Shown: positions 45,143 through 57,799 of the stretch, piece by piece
Position numbering within the stretch: the first letter of the stretch is position 1
Layout of the letters: the number at the start of each line of letters is the position of its first letter
Assembly: GCF_017591425.1 (NCBI RefSeq)
Contig: NW_024467121.1
Location: forward strand, 18,240,707-18,304,706
DNA: 64,000 bases
Source: Ochotona curzoniae
Lineage: Eukaryota > Chordata > Mammalia > Lagomorpha > Ochotonidae
Reading direction: 5' to 3'
Program-made: the position numbers and the translations under genes
Notes under the pieces: generated by a model
Told to the model about the DNA's origin: nothing
Database searches by the model: none
What the model saw: the letters and a program-made list of their open reading frames with translations, nothing else

Positions 45143-45432
45143 AATTTTTAAAAACTGTCCATTTATTTGAAAGGCAGCATGACAGAGGCAGAGAGAGAGC
45201 TTGCGTCTGCTCATTCACTCCTCAAATGCTTGTGGGACAGGGCTGAGCCAGGCTGCAGCCAGGAGCATGGAACCGCATCTGGGTCTCCCATGTGGGTGGT
45301 GAAGAGTCCAGTACTTGAACCATTAATCGCTGCACATTGTAGGGGGCTGGATCAGATGCAGAGTTGCTGGGCCTCAACAGGCATTCTAATATGAAATGTG
45401 AACTTAACTCACTGCACTATAATGACAGCCCT
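45143..45432 (-). mobile_element. CSINE, antisense, diverged
   Basis: 'catttatttgaaaggcagca' to 'cactgcactataatgacagc'. Confidence 0.8.
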
Positions 45433-45449
45433 AAATCAGCTTTCTTCTT

Positions 45450-45516
45450 CTTTTTTTAAAGGAAGACTTATTTATTTATTAGAAACACAGAGTTAGAGAC
45501 AGAGGCAGAGAGAGAG

Positions 45517-45561
<45 letters not shown>

Positions 45562-45811
45562 AACCTATTCACCAATTCACTTCCTAAATAGCCACCATGG
45601 CCAGGGCTGGGTCAAGCCAAAGACAGAAGGCAGTAGCTTCATCTGGGTCCCCCAGTATGTGGATTTAGGAGCTCAAGTACTTGGGCCATCTTTCTCTGCT
45701 TTCTCATTAAGCTGAATAAGAACTAGATAACCAGCATTGGAACCAGCACCCATATGGGACACCAGCACTGCCAGAGGCAGCTAAACTCATTGTGCCACAG
45801 CACCAGCCCCA
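45450..45811 (-). mobile_element. CSINE, antisense, lengthened by GA repeat
   Basis: Tail 'gacttatttatttattagaa', GA expansion, then the body to 'cattgtgccacagcaccagc'. Third antisense copy in a row. Confidence 0.87.
45501..45559. repeat. (AG)n microsatellite in SINE
   Basis: Expanded from the SINE's own TC-rich region; almost perfect over the last 38 bp. Confidence 0.9.
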
Positions 45812-46065
45812 CAGGTACCTTTTCAAATATAATGATTATAGATGTAAACACCTCTAGTTTAGCATGCATTGCTCACATTTTCCTTCTTATATTACTTTTT
45901 GTAGTAAAGGCAATCAACGAATCAATCAATCTTTAATTTCAAGGCTATCAATATTCTCACCATGACCAGTTTCCAGCTGTTAACCAGATACCACTGAACT
46001 CTAAGCTGGGAAGAGATGAGCCCCACCCACCCACTGTGGCAAGCCTGTTACACAGACATACAGAG

Positions 46066-46330
46066 GGCTGGCTGGCAGTGAAGATCTACTTGGGATACCC
46101 AATCTCACACCGGAGTGCCTGGGTTCAAGTCCTGGATCTGCTCTCTGCCCCACTTTCCTGATGTGCACCCTGGAAGAAGTAGGCTCAAGGACTTGGGTCC
46201 ATGCCATCCATGCGGGAGACCTGGATTCAGTCCCAGGCTCCTGGCTTCAGACTGGCCTAACCCTGGCTGCTGCATGCATCTGAGGAAGCGAATTAACATA
46301 AGGGAAATCTGTCTTTTTGCCTTTAAGAAA
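46066..46330 (+). mobile_element. CSINE, sense, diverged
   Basis: 'agtgcctgggttcaagtcct' and 'gacctggattcagtcccagg' in correct order; the tail is weak. Confidence 0.72.
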
Positions 46331-47578
46331 GCAAAACAAAACAAAACCAAGAGCATAGAAAAGAGAAACATAATTAGAAAGTGATGAATTTAGAGCTTTT
46401 TTAAAAACCTTTGTCTTAATAGCATTTAATTATTAATAGTATTGCTAATTAATCATAACAATCAGTGGTAGTTAATTGTATGTTTACATCCCATAATTTT
46501 AAAAGGACGCCTATGTTTAACAAGTGGTTTGTAAAATTCCTGCCATTTTACCAGTCAGCCTGGCTAGCTGGGACAAACTACATAAGCCCATTACAGGGGA
46601 CAAGTCAAAAGGACAGGGTCTGGTAGAGCTCAAAGACAAAAGAACCTCTGGAAGGGACAGCAAGGAGGGATGGGCAGGGCTAGCAGAGTACTATGAGTGG
46701 GCGGGACACCTGCAAGGGGTGGTGGTACAAGCAGGTTTACCCTCAGTGCATGCCTGCTTTTATTGTCAAGAGTAGCCCATTTGGGAAAGGAGCTGCAGTT
46801 CTTGGCTGGCGGGGCAGCTGGAGTGGCAAGGCCAGGCTGGTGAGCGCAGGGGCCAGGGAGGAGGGGATGAGACAGGGGTGTCTAGTGGTAAGCACCCCGG
46901 GCTCCTTCTGGGAAGGCTCCTGCACTCTGGGATGCCCCTCTGGTGCCAGGTGTTGGGCAGGCTGGACTGTCCAGAAAGCCCCACACCCCTCTTTGCTGTG
47001 GGCCTCCCAGAGCTGGCCAGCAAAGGAAGAAAAATGTGAAATGTCAAGTATTTTGCATCTGGCTTTTTGTCACAAGAGAAGAAATGGAAAGGACAGGTGA
47101 TGAAGGGTCAAAATCCCTCCCCTCCAGCATTCCACAATAGGAGCCCTCCTGAGCCTCCAGGCTGAGTCTCTTTGTAGCCTTAGTGGCACTGACTGTTCCA
47201 AGAGCCTGCTCACAGCATTCTCCGCCACAGCCAGCAGTGCCCCCACAATGCCTCCAACCCGAAGCCCTTCCCCACCCTCCAGTTCTCATTTCCTCTTTTG
47301 TGGTGAGAGGGTGGAGCTGGTCCCTGCCATGGAGGACAACGCCGAGGGGCAGCTCAGGGCCAGGTCTTCAGGCTCTGCACTTGTGGCCGCCTGTGGGAGT
47401 TAAGGCCAAACCACCTTGTGGCATGGCAGCCTGGGACAGATGATGCCAAATCCAACATGTTCTGAAACCTTCAGAGCTAGGCTGAGTCGGATGAAGGAAG
47501 TTAAGGAGCAACCTTGGCCCTGTGGAAGGAGGAGAAGGTCCTGGGCTCTCCAGACCCTTGCCTTTGAAGGTAGCATTA
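46331..47578. other. No element seen; TAAT-rich patch at 46418-46482
   Basis: An AT-rich patch with three TAATT-type words is followed by GC-rich intergenic DNA with compositional ORFs on both strands. Confidence 0.4.
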
Positions 47579-47635
47579 GAGGGAGAGAGAGAAGGAAAGA
47601 GAGAAGGAGAGGGAGGGAGAGAGAAGAGGGAGAAG
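47579..47635. repeat. Purine-rich GGGA/GAGA tract
   Basis: 57 bp of pure purine on the + strand. Confidence 0.85.
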
Positions 47636-49317
47636 CGGGTCAAGAACAAAGCTAAGTGCTGTTGTGTGGTCTCTCTGAATATCCCTATCCACCCACCTGC
47701 CCATCTGTCTGACCCTCACATCAACCCCAACACTAGGCAGCACTAGAGGAGATGGAAGAATAGGCAGCTTTCAGAAGTCCCTGCTGGGAAACAGCTGAAG
47801 CTGAGATTTGAACCCTGGCATCACAGTTCTGCTGTGGGACCCCCTGGCCCCCACTCAAGTGGTCTTGGCCCAGGATGTCACCAAACCCGGAGTGTACTGG
47901 CATTGGATCATGGCCCAGCCAGACGCTTAGACCCTTTGGGGTGCAAACCACCCAGGTTTTGCAAATCAGGGCCTCTGCCTTTCAAACTTCTTTAGCCCCA
48001 GGGCACTGTGCCCTGCTGCTCCCTGGCTAGTTCCACCAGGGCTCCCCCAGCCTTTGGCTGCCACAGCCCTTATCTCTCTCTTCTCTAGTAAAGGGAAACT
48101 AGGAAAACTGTAACCCAAAAAGCTAACCTGCAAGAAAGTCTGAAGGGAAATCCAAAAATAACCCAGCCAGGCGGTGCCTGCAGAGGTGGATGCTGGGTGG
48201 GCCTGAGGTGCGGGCTGCAGGCTGCTGGGGTTGCACTTGGAGCAAACCAGACCGGAAGGCATGGCGCCGCCTGCTCTCAGAAAGCATGAATAACCAGGGG
48301 GAAGGTCTGGAAAATTCCCCCCACCGGCCTCGGAGCTGGAGCAAGCAGTCACACACTGAATCCATCCAGGGTCAAGCTGGTGGACTGCAGCCAGAGCAGA
48401 GACAGAGGAGGAAAATGGGCCCTGTTTCTCCCCGGGCATGGATGGGTCACAAGGAATACAAGGCAGAGATGGCCTTGGCCTGAGGGCGCAGGCTGGGTGA
48501 GCTGTCCCTGCAGGGCTGCATCTTGGATTTTCAAGTTTCTAAAAACCCTCAGCACTCACTGCAACCGATGAGCAGGTTCTGTACCATGAGACATTCTCAC
48601 AGATTTTACAACCCAGTCCACAAGCCGTGAGTTAGGCAGGGCCAGGCACCTGACAGGGTGGAGAGGTAGGGGGAGCACAAAGCCCCTACCGGTAAGGGGC
48701 AGGTAAGAAGCACTGAGCACTCAAAGTAAGAGAAGTTCAGGGGTTGGGTGGACAGAGGCCCCAGGCTAGGGGGTGAGGAGGGGTACTGTGGGGTAGGAGA
48801 CCTGGTAGAGGGCCTGGTCTGGGAGGGAGGATGACAGCCTTGTGTCAGGGATGGTAGAGAATAAGGTCAGGCACAAGCAGTAGGAACGACTGTGTGAGTC
48901 AATCAGGAACCAGAATCTTGCTCTTAGAAGTTGTTGCAAACAAGGATGGGAGAAAGGCTGAATGAACCTCTGCACTTGGGTTGGAGTGGGAGCTGTGAGC
49001 GGGAAACTGCATTTGTTGATTTATATCGAGAGATGCAGATGCACATGCAGAAGCAGATGCATGCACTGTGTGTGTGCGCGTGTGTCAACGTATGAACCTT
49101 GCTCAGCCCGCTTAGGACCCACATGCAGCAGTACCCCAGCACCCACACTGCCTCCTGATCACCATGCCTTCTCAGCTGAGGGGCAGTAGTCAGCCACTCT
49201 AGAGTCAGCTGACTCCAGAGCTTTGGCAGGCAAACCACGAGGGGAGCCTAGAATATATGTCTGTGTCAGGAACTAAGGAAGTGCTCAGAGAGTGACAGTA
49301 CATAAATAGCACACAGA
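47636..49317. other. No element confidently seen
   Basis: The phrase 'ctgagatttgaaccctggca' near 47801 resembles inverted MIR but is too short to call. A short TG/CG run lies at about 49066-49084. No gene was recognised. Confidence 0.35.
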
Positions 49318-49645
49318 AGGCATTGGTACTGTGGTGTAGTGAGTAAAGCCACCGCCTGCATGTGGCATCCCATATGTGTGCTGGCTCAAGTCCTGGCTGC
49401 TCCACTACCCATCTAGTTTCCTGCTGGCGTGCCTGGGAAAGCAGTGGAAGAGGGCTCAAGTGCTTGGGCCCCTGTGCTCAAAAGTGAGAGACGTGGATGG
49501 AGTTCCCGGCTCCTGACTCATGGCTTTGGCCTAGCTCAGTGCTGGCTGATGTGGCCATTTGGGGAGTGAACCATGAGATTGAAGATACATCTCTTCACCT
49601 TTCTCTGTAACTCTGTCTTTCAAACAAATGAATAAAATCATTAAA
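49318..49645 (+). mobile_element. CSINE, sense, near full length
   Basis: 'ggtactgtggtgtagtgagt' to 'ctttcaaacaaatgaataaa'; the rabbit-type (older) head is clear. Confidence 0.88.
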
Positions 49646-50174
49646 AACAAAGAAAAAGGGAAGGAAGGAAGGCAGACAGGCGAACAAGGGGGGAAAAAAG
49701 CCAGCCTGAAGAGAAGTCTGCTGGCCAAATCAGGCCCAATTTGAGCGTAAAACAAATAACAGAATGACAGTAAATAGATTCTAACCCATTACAATCCATT
49801 GAATAAGGCATGAATCCTGCAAGGTCACTCAAACTCACTATATTCCTGAGTCATAGCTATATTCATTAATTTCATTTGTAGTTAATTATTTGATGAGTAA
49901 TGGGCTAATCAAAGAGTTTCAAAGCACCTCTTCAGAAAGCATGTGATAATTATAAAATAAAAATGACACACACGGAGAAGCCTGACAGATGCTACCTTCA
50001 TCGAGTGGAAACAGAACAGATGGAGATTGCGTGCCTCCTGCCGGGAGGCCATGCGAACACGCAGCCTCACTTCCCTGCTGTTCCCACTTGACTCACACAC
50101 CTACACACAAGCATGAGCACACTGCACAAAGTTCTATAAGCAGCCGAGTGTGTCATGCTCAGAAGCGGCAAGTT
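49646..50174. other. No feature seen
   Basis: AT-rich, then mixed intergenic sequence. Confidence 0.45.
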
Positions 50175-50445
50175 GGGGCTAATGTCTTGGCATAGCACAT
50201 TAAGCCTCCACTTATGGCACCAGTACCCTATATGGGCTCCAGTTCAAGTCTTGGCTGTTTCCCTTCTGATCCAGCTCCCTGCTGATGACCTGGGAAAGCA
50301 TATGGGAGACCTGAAGAAAAGTCCAGGACCCTGGCTTCAGATCAGCCCAGTTGGAGGCATTGTGGCCATTTGGAAAGTGAACTAGTGGATTGAAGAGAAC
50401 TTCTCTCTCTATGACTCTGCCTATCATATAAAAAAATATTTTTTA
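50175..50445 (+). mobile_element. CSINE, sense, with internal deletion
   Basis: 'gtaccctatatgggctccag' to 'ctctgcctatcatataaaaa'; about 40 bp of the centre are missing. Confidence 0.82.
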
Positions 50446-50831
50446 AATGTGGCAAAACAGTTGAAGACTAGAAAACTCTCCCAGACAGAAGGATGCCAAT
50501 GATCCAAGATGGCCACACGTGATTATGTGTCTGTACTGGCTCCTTTGGGTAAAAACGACATGGTGGAGGATGGGAAATGCAGGAGAGTCTGAATGGGCTA
50601 TGAGAATTGCTTGGTAGATCAACAGTTGCCTCTGGATTTTGATATGTGTATCACAGTTATGAAGAAGAGATTGTCCTAATTGAAGACAATATACCCCAAA
50701 ATATCTTGATGTGATGGGGTACCATGGAAGTAAGCCATTAATTTCCTGAATGGTTCTGGAAAACAAAAAAAAATTTTTTTCTACTATACTTTTGACTTTT
50801 CTGTAAAAGTTTGAGGTTGCTTCTAAATCAA
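50446..50831. other. No feature seen
   Basis: Intergenic, AT-rich. Confidence 0.45.
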
Positions 50832-51165
50832 TTTTTTTTTAAGATTTATTTATTTTTATTGGAAAGGTGGATATACAGAGAGGAGGAGAGACAGAGAGGA
50901 AGATCTTCCATCTGGTGGTTCATTCCCCAAATGACTGTAACGGCTGGAGCTTAGCCAATTTGAGGCCTGGAGCCAGGAGCCCTTCTGGGTCTCCCATGCG
51001 GGTGCAGGGTCCCAAGGCTTTGGGCCATCCTCAACTGCATTCCCAGGCCACAAGCAGGGAGCTGGATGGGAAGCGGGGCCGCCGGGATTAGAACCGGGGC
51101 CTATATGGGATCCTGGCGCATGCAACATGAGGACTTTAATCACTATGCTATCGCACCATGCCCCC
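50832..51165 (-). mobile_element. CSINE, antisense, full length, young
   Basis: 'ttttttttaagatttattta' to 'atgctatcgcaccatgcccc'; low divergence throughout. Confidence 0.93.
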
Positions 51166-51738
51166 AAATCAGTCTTTAAACCGATCAATCCCTCATGGAA
51201 CCCCAGGAGGAGATCAAATACTGCAGGGCCTTGACTTAAGACATGGAAGACTTTTACTGCACCAGTCTCACCGAGGAGCTAACTGAAACGGAATGAGTCA
51301 CGTCATGGGCCTTTGGTCACACATTGGTTACACAGGCTGCAGAGGATTCAGGTACAAAGTGATCCAGGTAATCCAGCCTTCCCTGGGAGCTCCTTCCACC
51401 ATGAGCCTGTGCTTGGCCGTTGGAGGCCTTCCCTGAATAGGCCATTTCCACATGAAAGGTTCAGTGTCACCCGCATCAAGACAGAAAGAAATCACAGAAG
51501 TACAGCTATGGACTTGACGATCAGGGCCAAGCTCAGATGGCCTGGTCATTCCACTTATGCTTAAAGTGCTCTTGCAGCACGAGCACCCTCTAGATAGGTC
51601 AGGGAGGGAAAGAAGTCAGCAGGAAACACTTTCTCCCCTCCTGGGGAGGGGTGACTATCACTTAAGAAAGGGAAAGTGATATGGGCCTTGATCTCAGGGG
51701 AGAAGCTCTCACTTAAAGATAGGAAGATGAGAAAATAG
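51166..51738. other. No feature seen
   Basis: Intergenic sequence, nothing recognised. Confidence 0.45.
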
Positions 51739-52062
51739 AGGCTGGTATTGCGGTGCAGTGAGCTAAGTTGCCCACCACTGGCAACACTGGCATCCGAGGT
51801 CAGACTAGTGGTGGATTGAGTCCTGGTTGTTCCACTTCTGATCCAGATCCCTGCTAATAATATGTCTAAGAAAGCAGCAGAAGAAAATGGCCCAAGTGCT
51901 TGGGCACCTGCATCCACATGTGAGACTTGGATGCAGCTTTAGGTTCCTGGTTTCAGCCACGCCTGGCCATTACATTCACGTGCAGAGTGAACCAAAGGAC
52001 AGAAGATCTCTCCTCTTTCTCTTCTCTACCATTCTGCCTTCTACAAATAAAAAAAAATCTTT
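51739..52062 (+). mobile_element. Older CSINE, sense
   Basis: 'ggctggtattgcggtgcagt' to 'caaataaaaaaaaatctttg'. Confidence 0.85.
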
Positions 52063-53889
52063 GTGGAAAAAAGAGAAGATGAGGAAATCGAAGCGAAGGA
52101 TACAGACTCTGGGGAAAGCAGCTGGGAACACACTGCTGGCTTGGGGAGGCCTGTCTGTGCTGCCCTTGCCCTTGAAGACCATGGAAGAAGCTCATGTCTG
52201 TGCCTGGAGAGAGCCAGGCAGGGCTGAGCACCAGCAAGCTGACCTCATGCCTAATGGGGAGGAAGGACCAACACTGCTGGCAGTCCTGGGACACTGAGCA
52301 CAGGCAGGCTGGCTGCAGAACTGTCATTTGGGGCATGGGGTGAGGAGTGACATCAGCCTGGTCATTCTTCTGACAACACCAGCACAGTGGCTTTCTTTTC
52401 TCCCTTGATTCGAATTAGAGGCCACACCATTCAAGATAGCAGTTGGCTTTGGAAAACATAGATGTCTGCCTTAAACTTGAAATCTGGAAGACTTGTCCCA
52501 GGCTCCAAAGGTGACAAGTCCAAGGCCAAGGCCCTGGAGGGCAACCTAACACACACCGACTGGTCCCAAATCCATCATGATTCGGCGGCTCAGGTTCACA
52601 CCTGGAAGACAGTCTTTTCCACTGACACCCATACTTCTCCCCAACTTGGAGCTCTTACCAAGAGAGCATCAGGGTAATTGGAACACACTCAGGGCTGGTT
52701 CTATAGCCTGCCTGCTGCCCATGGTCACCTTGCAGGGAAGGAGGCTGTCTGGGATAGGCTTCTCTTCTGCTTTGCTGCAAACTCTTTTAAAATCTGTGCC
52801 CTGTGAGTCCAGGCATGTGAGGTCTACAAGATGCTGATGCCTACAGCATGACGTCTCATGCACACATGGTGTTATCAAACCATCAGACCCAAGAGGATGG
52901 TGCTTGGGAAGCCTGTCTAAGCTTGGAGCTGCAGTAGCAGAATATTGACTTGCCCACTGTGACAAAAAAGACCCCTGTAATACTAGCTTAGGCAAGACAG
53001 AAATCTGCATTGCTGTCATGGAAAAGGCCAGGGAATGAATGTAAACGGAGAGTGAGAAGAGGGTTGAAGTCACATTCTAAAATGAGCATGACATTAGGAG
53101 AGGTTACTCTGCGGGCAAAGGTTACTGTGGGAATTTAGAGAAACACAGAAGGAACAGCCAGGAACAGGCCCCCACCATCACCCAGCTCTTGGCTTTGATT
53201 ATAGTACAGGAAGCTGAACTTGAAGCTGAGCACAGCAGTCTTATTAAGCTGAGGTTGCAAAGACTGGGGTTCAGGGCTATTGCAGGCTCTTGAGGCAGTG
53301 GGAATCCAGAAGTAGAGTGTCTTAGAAGAGGAAACTATTTGAAGTGGACCCCTACAAGACCTTGCCTGAGGGCTATGCAGGCAAGTGGAAGTTGAGCTAC
53401 TACAAGACATAATGAGAAAGCAGTTGTGTTGTGGCCAAGATTAGGGGAAAAAAAGAACAAGACTCCAGAAGTTGAGCTTTTCTGGAAGATGTTTAGGGTC
53501 TGGTCTACCACACCAGGCACTCAGATGAACCAGTGGTGAGGACCAAGACAGAGAGGCATCTCCTGTAACATAGCTTACAAATGGGGAAACATGAAATACA
53601 TCTCTCATGGCAGCTGTGGAATCACCAGAGATCTAGAACCCCTGAGCCGTTTTCTCTGTAATCCTCAATTAGACATCCATTCTGAGGCCCAATATGGCTG
53701 CTCCAGTTCCTACCATCACTCTGACCTTCCGGACAAGAAGAAGGTGCACAGAGAAAGAAAAGGGACTGCTATTTCCTTTTAAAACCATGACCTAGGATTT
53801 ATACACAGCTTGTTTGCATTCATTAGCCAGAACACATGACCACACAGTCACATGAACACACAGTCACAGCCAGCTAAAAGTAAGGCTAA
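52063..53889. other. No feature seen
   Basis: 1.8 kb without recognisable repeats or coding regions; the left flank of the large insertion. Confidence 0.4.
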
Positions 53890-56800
53890 GAAGCTAGCAA
53901 AATTAGAGTGTTCAGTCATGGGGTTGGGGCAAAAGTAGCTCCCTGCAGTGTGGCAGCTGTGGAGGGGTGCCCCAGCCAGGCCAGACCCAATGCTGGGGAC
54001 TCAGGCCAAAGTCACTGCCAACAGGTAGTGACCAAGTCCTAGGCTTTCTGTGGTCAATGCACCTATTTGGCACAAGACTGCCTGCTGGCTGCCCAGTGGT
54101 GAGCTCCAGGGTTTTTAGGATATGTAATTGCTGCCTAGGGACACCCATGGATAAGGTCAGTGTGAATATAGGGAGGGATGAATTCTGTGTGATTCCCAGC
54201 AATGGGGTCACGGAACTTTCTTGCAAACGTGGGGACTGAGACCTGGTGGTTTGGAGGGGAGAGTCTATAAGATCTCTTTGGCCCAGGCTGATTTACCAGC
54301 CCAATTAGCAATTCTGAGATGGGCTATTAGCATAGAGCATCACTGACTGCCACACACCAGACCACATGAAAGCTATGGATGGGAGTCTGTTTGGCAGGGC
54401 TAGGTGCCATTACCTGACTGAGTGGTGGAACAAAGGCTGGGTCACACTTGGCAGGATCAAGACACTAGCCAGCACGTGAGAGAACCAGGTCTAGGGGTAG
54501 ATCCTGTTGTGGAAGTGTGGGCCCAACCTTGTGGAAATATAAGTCCCACTGGTTAGCTTGTGAGCTGAGGTGGTGATGGGCTGAGCTAGGTATGACCATG
54601 GAACCTGCCATTACTTATGGGTAAAGGAACGGATGACAGTCTCTGCAGGTCAAAGCAGCACCTGAATGTGCATCCTAAATTAGGATGTGGGGTGGGCCAA
54701 ACTGCAATTGGAAGGAGGCAGACTGGGAAGGGTCAAGCAAACCTCAACTCACAAGGAAGAACAGAAATCAAGAAGGAGCACATGTCATGCCAAACTAGGC
54801 TCCTACACCAACTGGTCTGCATAAGCCAGGGATACTAGGCCACAGCATCGAAGGCAAAGGCTGAGACAAGTGAGAAGCTAAGCCAACTGGGTCAGAACAA
54901 CCACTGGCACACACACAATCTAGGGCTGGGAGTAGGCTCGGATGGGGAGCTGTGAGAGTACAGCCTTGCTGGGTTGGGGTCCTCAAGGGAGAGTGCGGGG
55001 GCCAGAATGGGGGCTGCATTCTGGTGGATATGGCTGCAATCTCCCTTGGCACAAGTGTGAATTGAGGCTGGGTACACCTAGCCAGGATAGACTCCAGCAC
55101 CATCTGGTGCACTGGAGAACCTGGGTAGATGTAGGATGGACTAGGCTAGGTCTCTGCCCCTACTGAGCCATGTGTGAGCAGTGTCTGGGTATGGACGAGC
55201 CTTGACTGGGGTAAAACATCCAACAGTAAGAACTGGAATGGATTGAAGGCCACCAAGGAAAGATCACCGTTCCTGCCAGGACAGAAGGTGGACTAAGTAG
55301 GGCTTGCCCATGGACCCACCAGTATGCAAAAGGTCTGGCATAGGGAGAAGTTCTGGTGGAGGAGCTTGGGAAACTCTTCTGTCAGGACACTGTCCCTGCA
55401 GGTGAGCGCAAAAGCCATGATAGGGAGCAGCCCAAACCAGGCCAGAGAAAGATACACACTGGCATACATTTGGCATAGGTCAGGGGACAGAACAGGCTGA
55501 ACCACTTCACATCACCCGCTGGCAAATCCAAGCACCAGAATAGTGTGGGTCGGGCCAGGTTCGGTCATGACACAAACCAGTGCACATTACGGAATGCCAA
55601 GGTGAGGTGATCTGTACCAGATGTGGCTGTAGTGCCCAAAACAGCACATGTGAGAACCAGAGAGGGAGGGGGCAAAGCTGGCAAGGGTATGTGGGCTACC
55701 TTGTCAGACAACCACTCCCACTGCAGAGCATGAGTTCGTATGAGGGCAGACCAGACCAGGCAGGGATACAACACCTGTGGGCCTCATATGAGCTACAACA
55801 GGGAAAAGGCAGGTTGGGCTGACTGTTGTGACTGGTGCAAGCAAAAATTAGAGTGAGTTAGGCTTTGCCGTAGCATCAGCTGGTAGAGGCTGGCACTGGG
55901 GCTAATTGTGTCAAGTTAAATTCCAGAACCACTGGAAAGTGCATAATCAGGGAGTAGGAGTGGTTTAATAGCAAAATCGTGGACACCTCCCTCTTAGGTT
56001 ACCACTCCCACTGGAGAACACGAAAACCAGGACTGGGGCAGGGGTAGCTAGACAGAAAGGCATCGCCAGTATGTGTGTGGGCTGGATAGTAGGGTTGGTT
56101 GGGTTGAAGTAGGCTTCAATGCCCATTGACACGTACGAGACCTAAATGGGATGTGGGAACAGAATGAACAAGTCTGCGGTACATAGTGGCAAGCATGGGA
56201 ACCAGGGTAGGGGGCAGGCCTGGTGGAGGTTATAGGGAGTCGCCCCAACTAGACCGCAGCTCTCACTGGTTTGTGTGAGGGCTGAGTATGAAGTGGGCAG
56301 GATCGGGCTGGACTGCAACAACCATTGCTTCGCATGGAAGACAGGTCTGGAAACAGAACTGATCCAGCAATTGCAACGACCAGCATGTGCATAAGCGAAT
56401 TGGGGCGAGGGACTGTGCCAGACCCTGTACTGGCAAGCACACACAGGAATCAGGTCTGGGATCACCTCAGACGAAGTTTCTTTGGAGAGCCCTGCAACTG
56501 AACTGCTGATCTCAGAACCCCAACCATGAAGAGACTAGGTCAGCCAGTGGATTCTGAAAAGATTTCATCATGCTTGGAATGGCGAGATTGGCAACAATTC
56601 AGAACTGTTTGACTATCAAAACTACTTGAGCAGGACCCTCAGAGCATGCCTCACATTGGGGATGGGCAGGAGGCTAGATGGGGCTTCTCCCTGTGTTTCT
56701 CCCCTGACCCCAGATACAGGGGGAAAAATGATATTAGTGTGGAAACAATGGTCTTACCCACTTTCCTGTAGCTCTTGACTCTTTGTACCCTAATCAACTA

Positions 56801-56900
56801 TGTAAGATTATCTATCTATCTATCTACCTATCTATACATATTATATATATAAGAATCTAGCAATCTTATATATATATATATATGAAGCTAGCAAAATTAG
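53890..56900 (+). mobile_element. Unassigned 3-kb retrotransposon-like insertion with 17-bp TSD
   Basis: Perfect 17-bp direct repeats (gaagctagcaaaattag) lie at 53890-53906 and 56884-56900 and bracket 2977 bp. The insert has a 5' part of about 0.5 kb and a long core (about 54.45-56.47 kb) of degenerate repeats spaced 55-75 bp around 'cactggcacacatgagaacc'-like words. A unique 3' part (about 56.47-56.81 kb) follows, then a tail of TATC and TA repeats. No long ORF spans it. The TSD length points to LINE-type integration. I do not recognise the family. It could be an L1 5'-UTR-derived or SVA-like composite element, or an RTE-type element given the non-poly(A) tail. Confidence 0.65.
56809..56883. 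repeat. (TATC)n and (TA)n tail
   Basis: TATC tetramers at 56809-56835, and a TA run at 56867-56883 touching the right-hand direct repeat. Confidence 0.85.
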
Positions 56901-56992
56901 TACTATGTAAAAAAGAGAGAATATCAGAGCACCAGCTAGCAAATTCTGCCACACAGGTGCGCATTTTAGCTGCTCAGATTTAACAGGAACTC

Positions 56993-57290
56993 GGCATGGG
57001 CAATTGGCTCAGCAGTTAAGTCGCTGCTTGGAACACCTGCATAGCAAACTGGAGTGCCAGTTGTGTTCTCAATTCAACTCCTCATGAATGTTCATCCTAG
57101 GAGGCAGTGCACCCTAGCTCAAATGACTACATTCCTGACATCCATGGGCAGATGCAGGCTTCAGCCTGGCCCTGCATTATCTATTGCAGGTATGTCGGGG
57201 GTAAACCAGTGGATGGATGTCAGGGGTAAACCAGTGGATGGATGATCTCTCGCTCTCTCTCTCTCTCTGCCTGCCCTTCAAATAAAATCA
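56993..57290 (+). mobile_element. CSINE, sense, with 25-bp internal duplication
   Basis: 'gggcaattggctcagcagtt' to 'gcccttcaaataaaatcaaa'. The 'ggggtaaaccagtggatgga' segment occurs twice in tandem (57193-57243). Confidence 0.8.
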
Positions 57291-57799
57291 AAAGTCAAAA
57301 CATTAGCAGGAATTCTTTTTTTCTGCAGCTCTAGCACATGTGTTCTAAACTGCAGCCCATCTCCTTGGCTCAGAGTGAGAGCTGGACCGGAGTCCAGCCA
57401 TGTCCATCTCCCAGGCCTCTCAGGAACCTCTCCTAACACTGAGCACCTCTGTGTGGTGTCAGGTGTGCTCCTATGCTTGAGGCTCAGCCAGACTCTACTT
57501 CCTGCCTGTCACCCAGAAGGAAGGATAGCAAGAACTGAGACAGCACCTCCTTGGTTTGGCCAGAGCAGGGTCAAGGACAAGAATGGATGTAACAAGGGGT
57601 GGCATCCCAGCAAAGCTCGAACTCCCCTGACGCTGGCTGACTTGGAAGGCACTATTGCCCAGGAAGGAGTAGACAAGGGCAGTCTGGATCTGGGATGGAG
57701 CCTATACAACTACTGTGGGAAGGCAAGGAGAGGCTATGAACTGGAGGAGGGGCTGTGTGGCCTTAGAGACTGGGCATTCAGGGTCATTCAACTGAGGGT
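57291..57799. other. No feature seen
   Basis: Part of a 223-codon open frame (57375-58046) whose C-terminal third is SINE sequence. No evidence for a gene. Confidence 0.4.

Noticed and set aside
54617..56250. Several 60-105 codon open frames in the repeat core
   Set aside because: Short, on both strands and overlapping; they follow from the degenerate tandem units.
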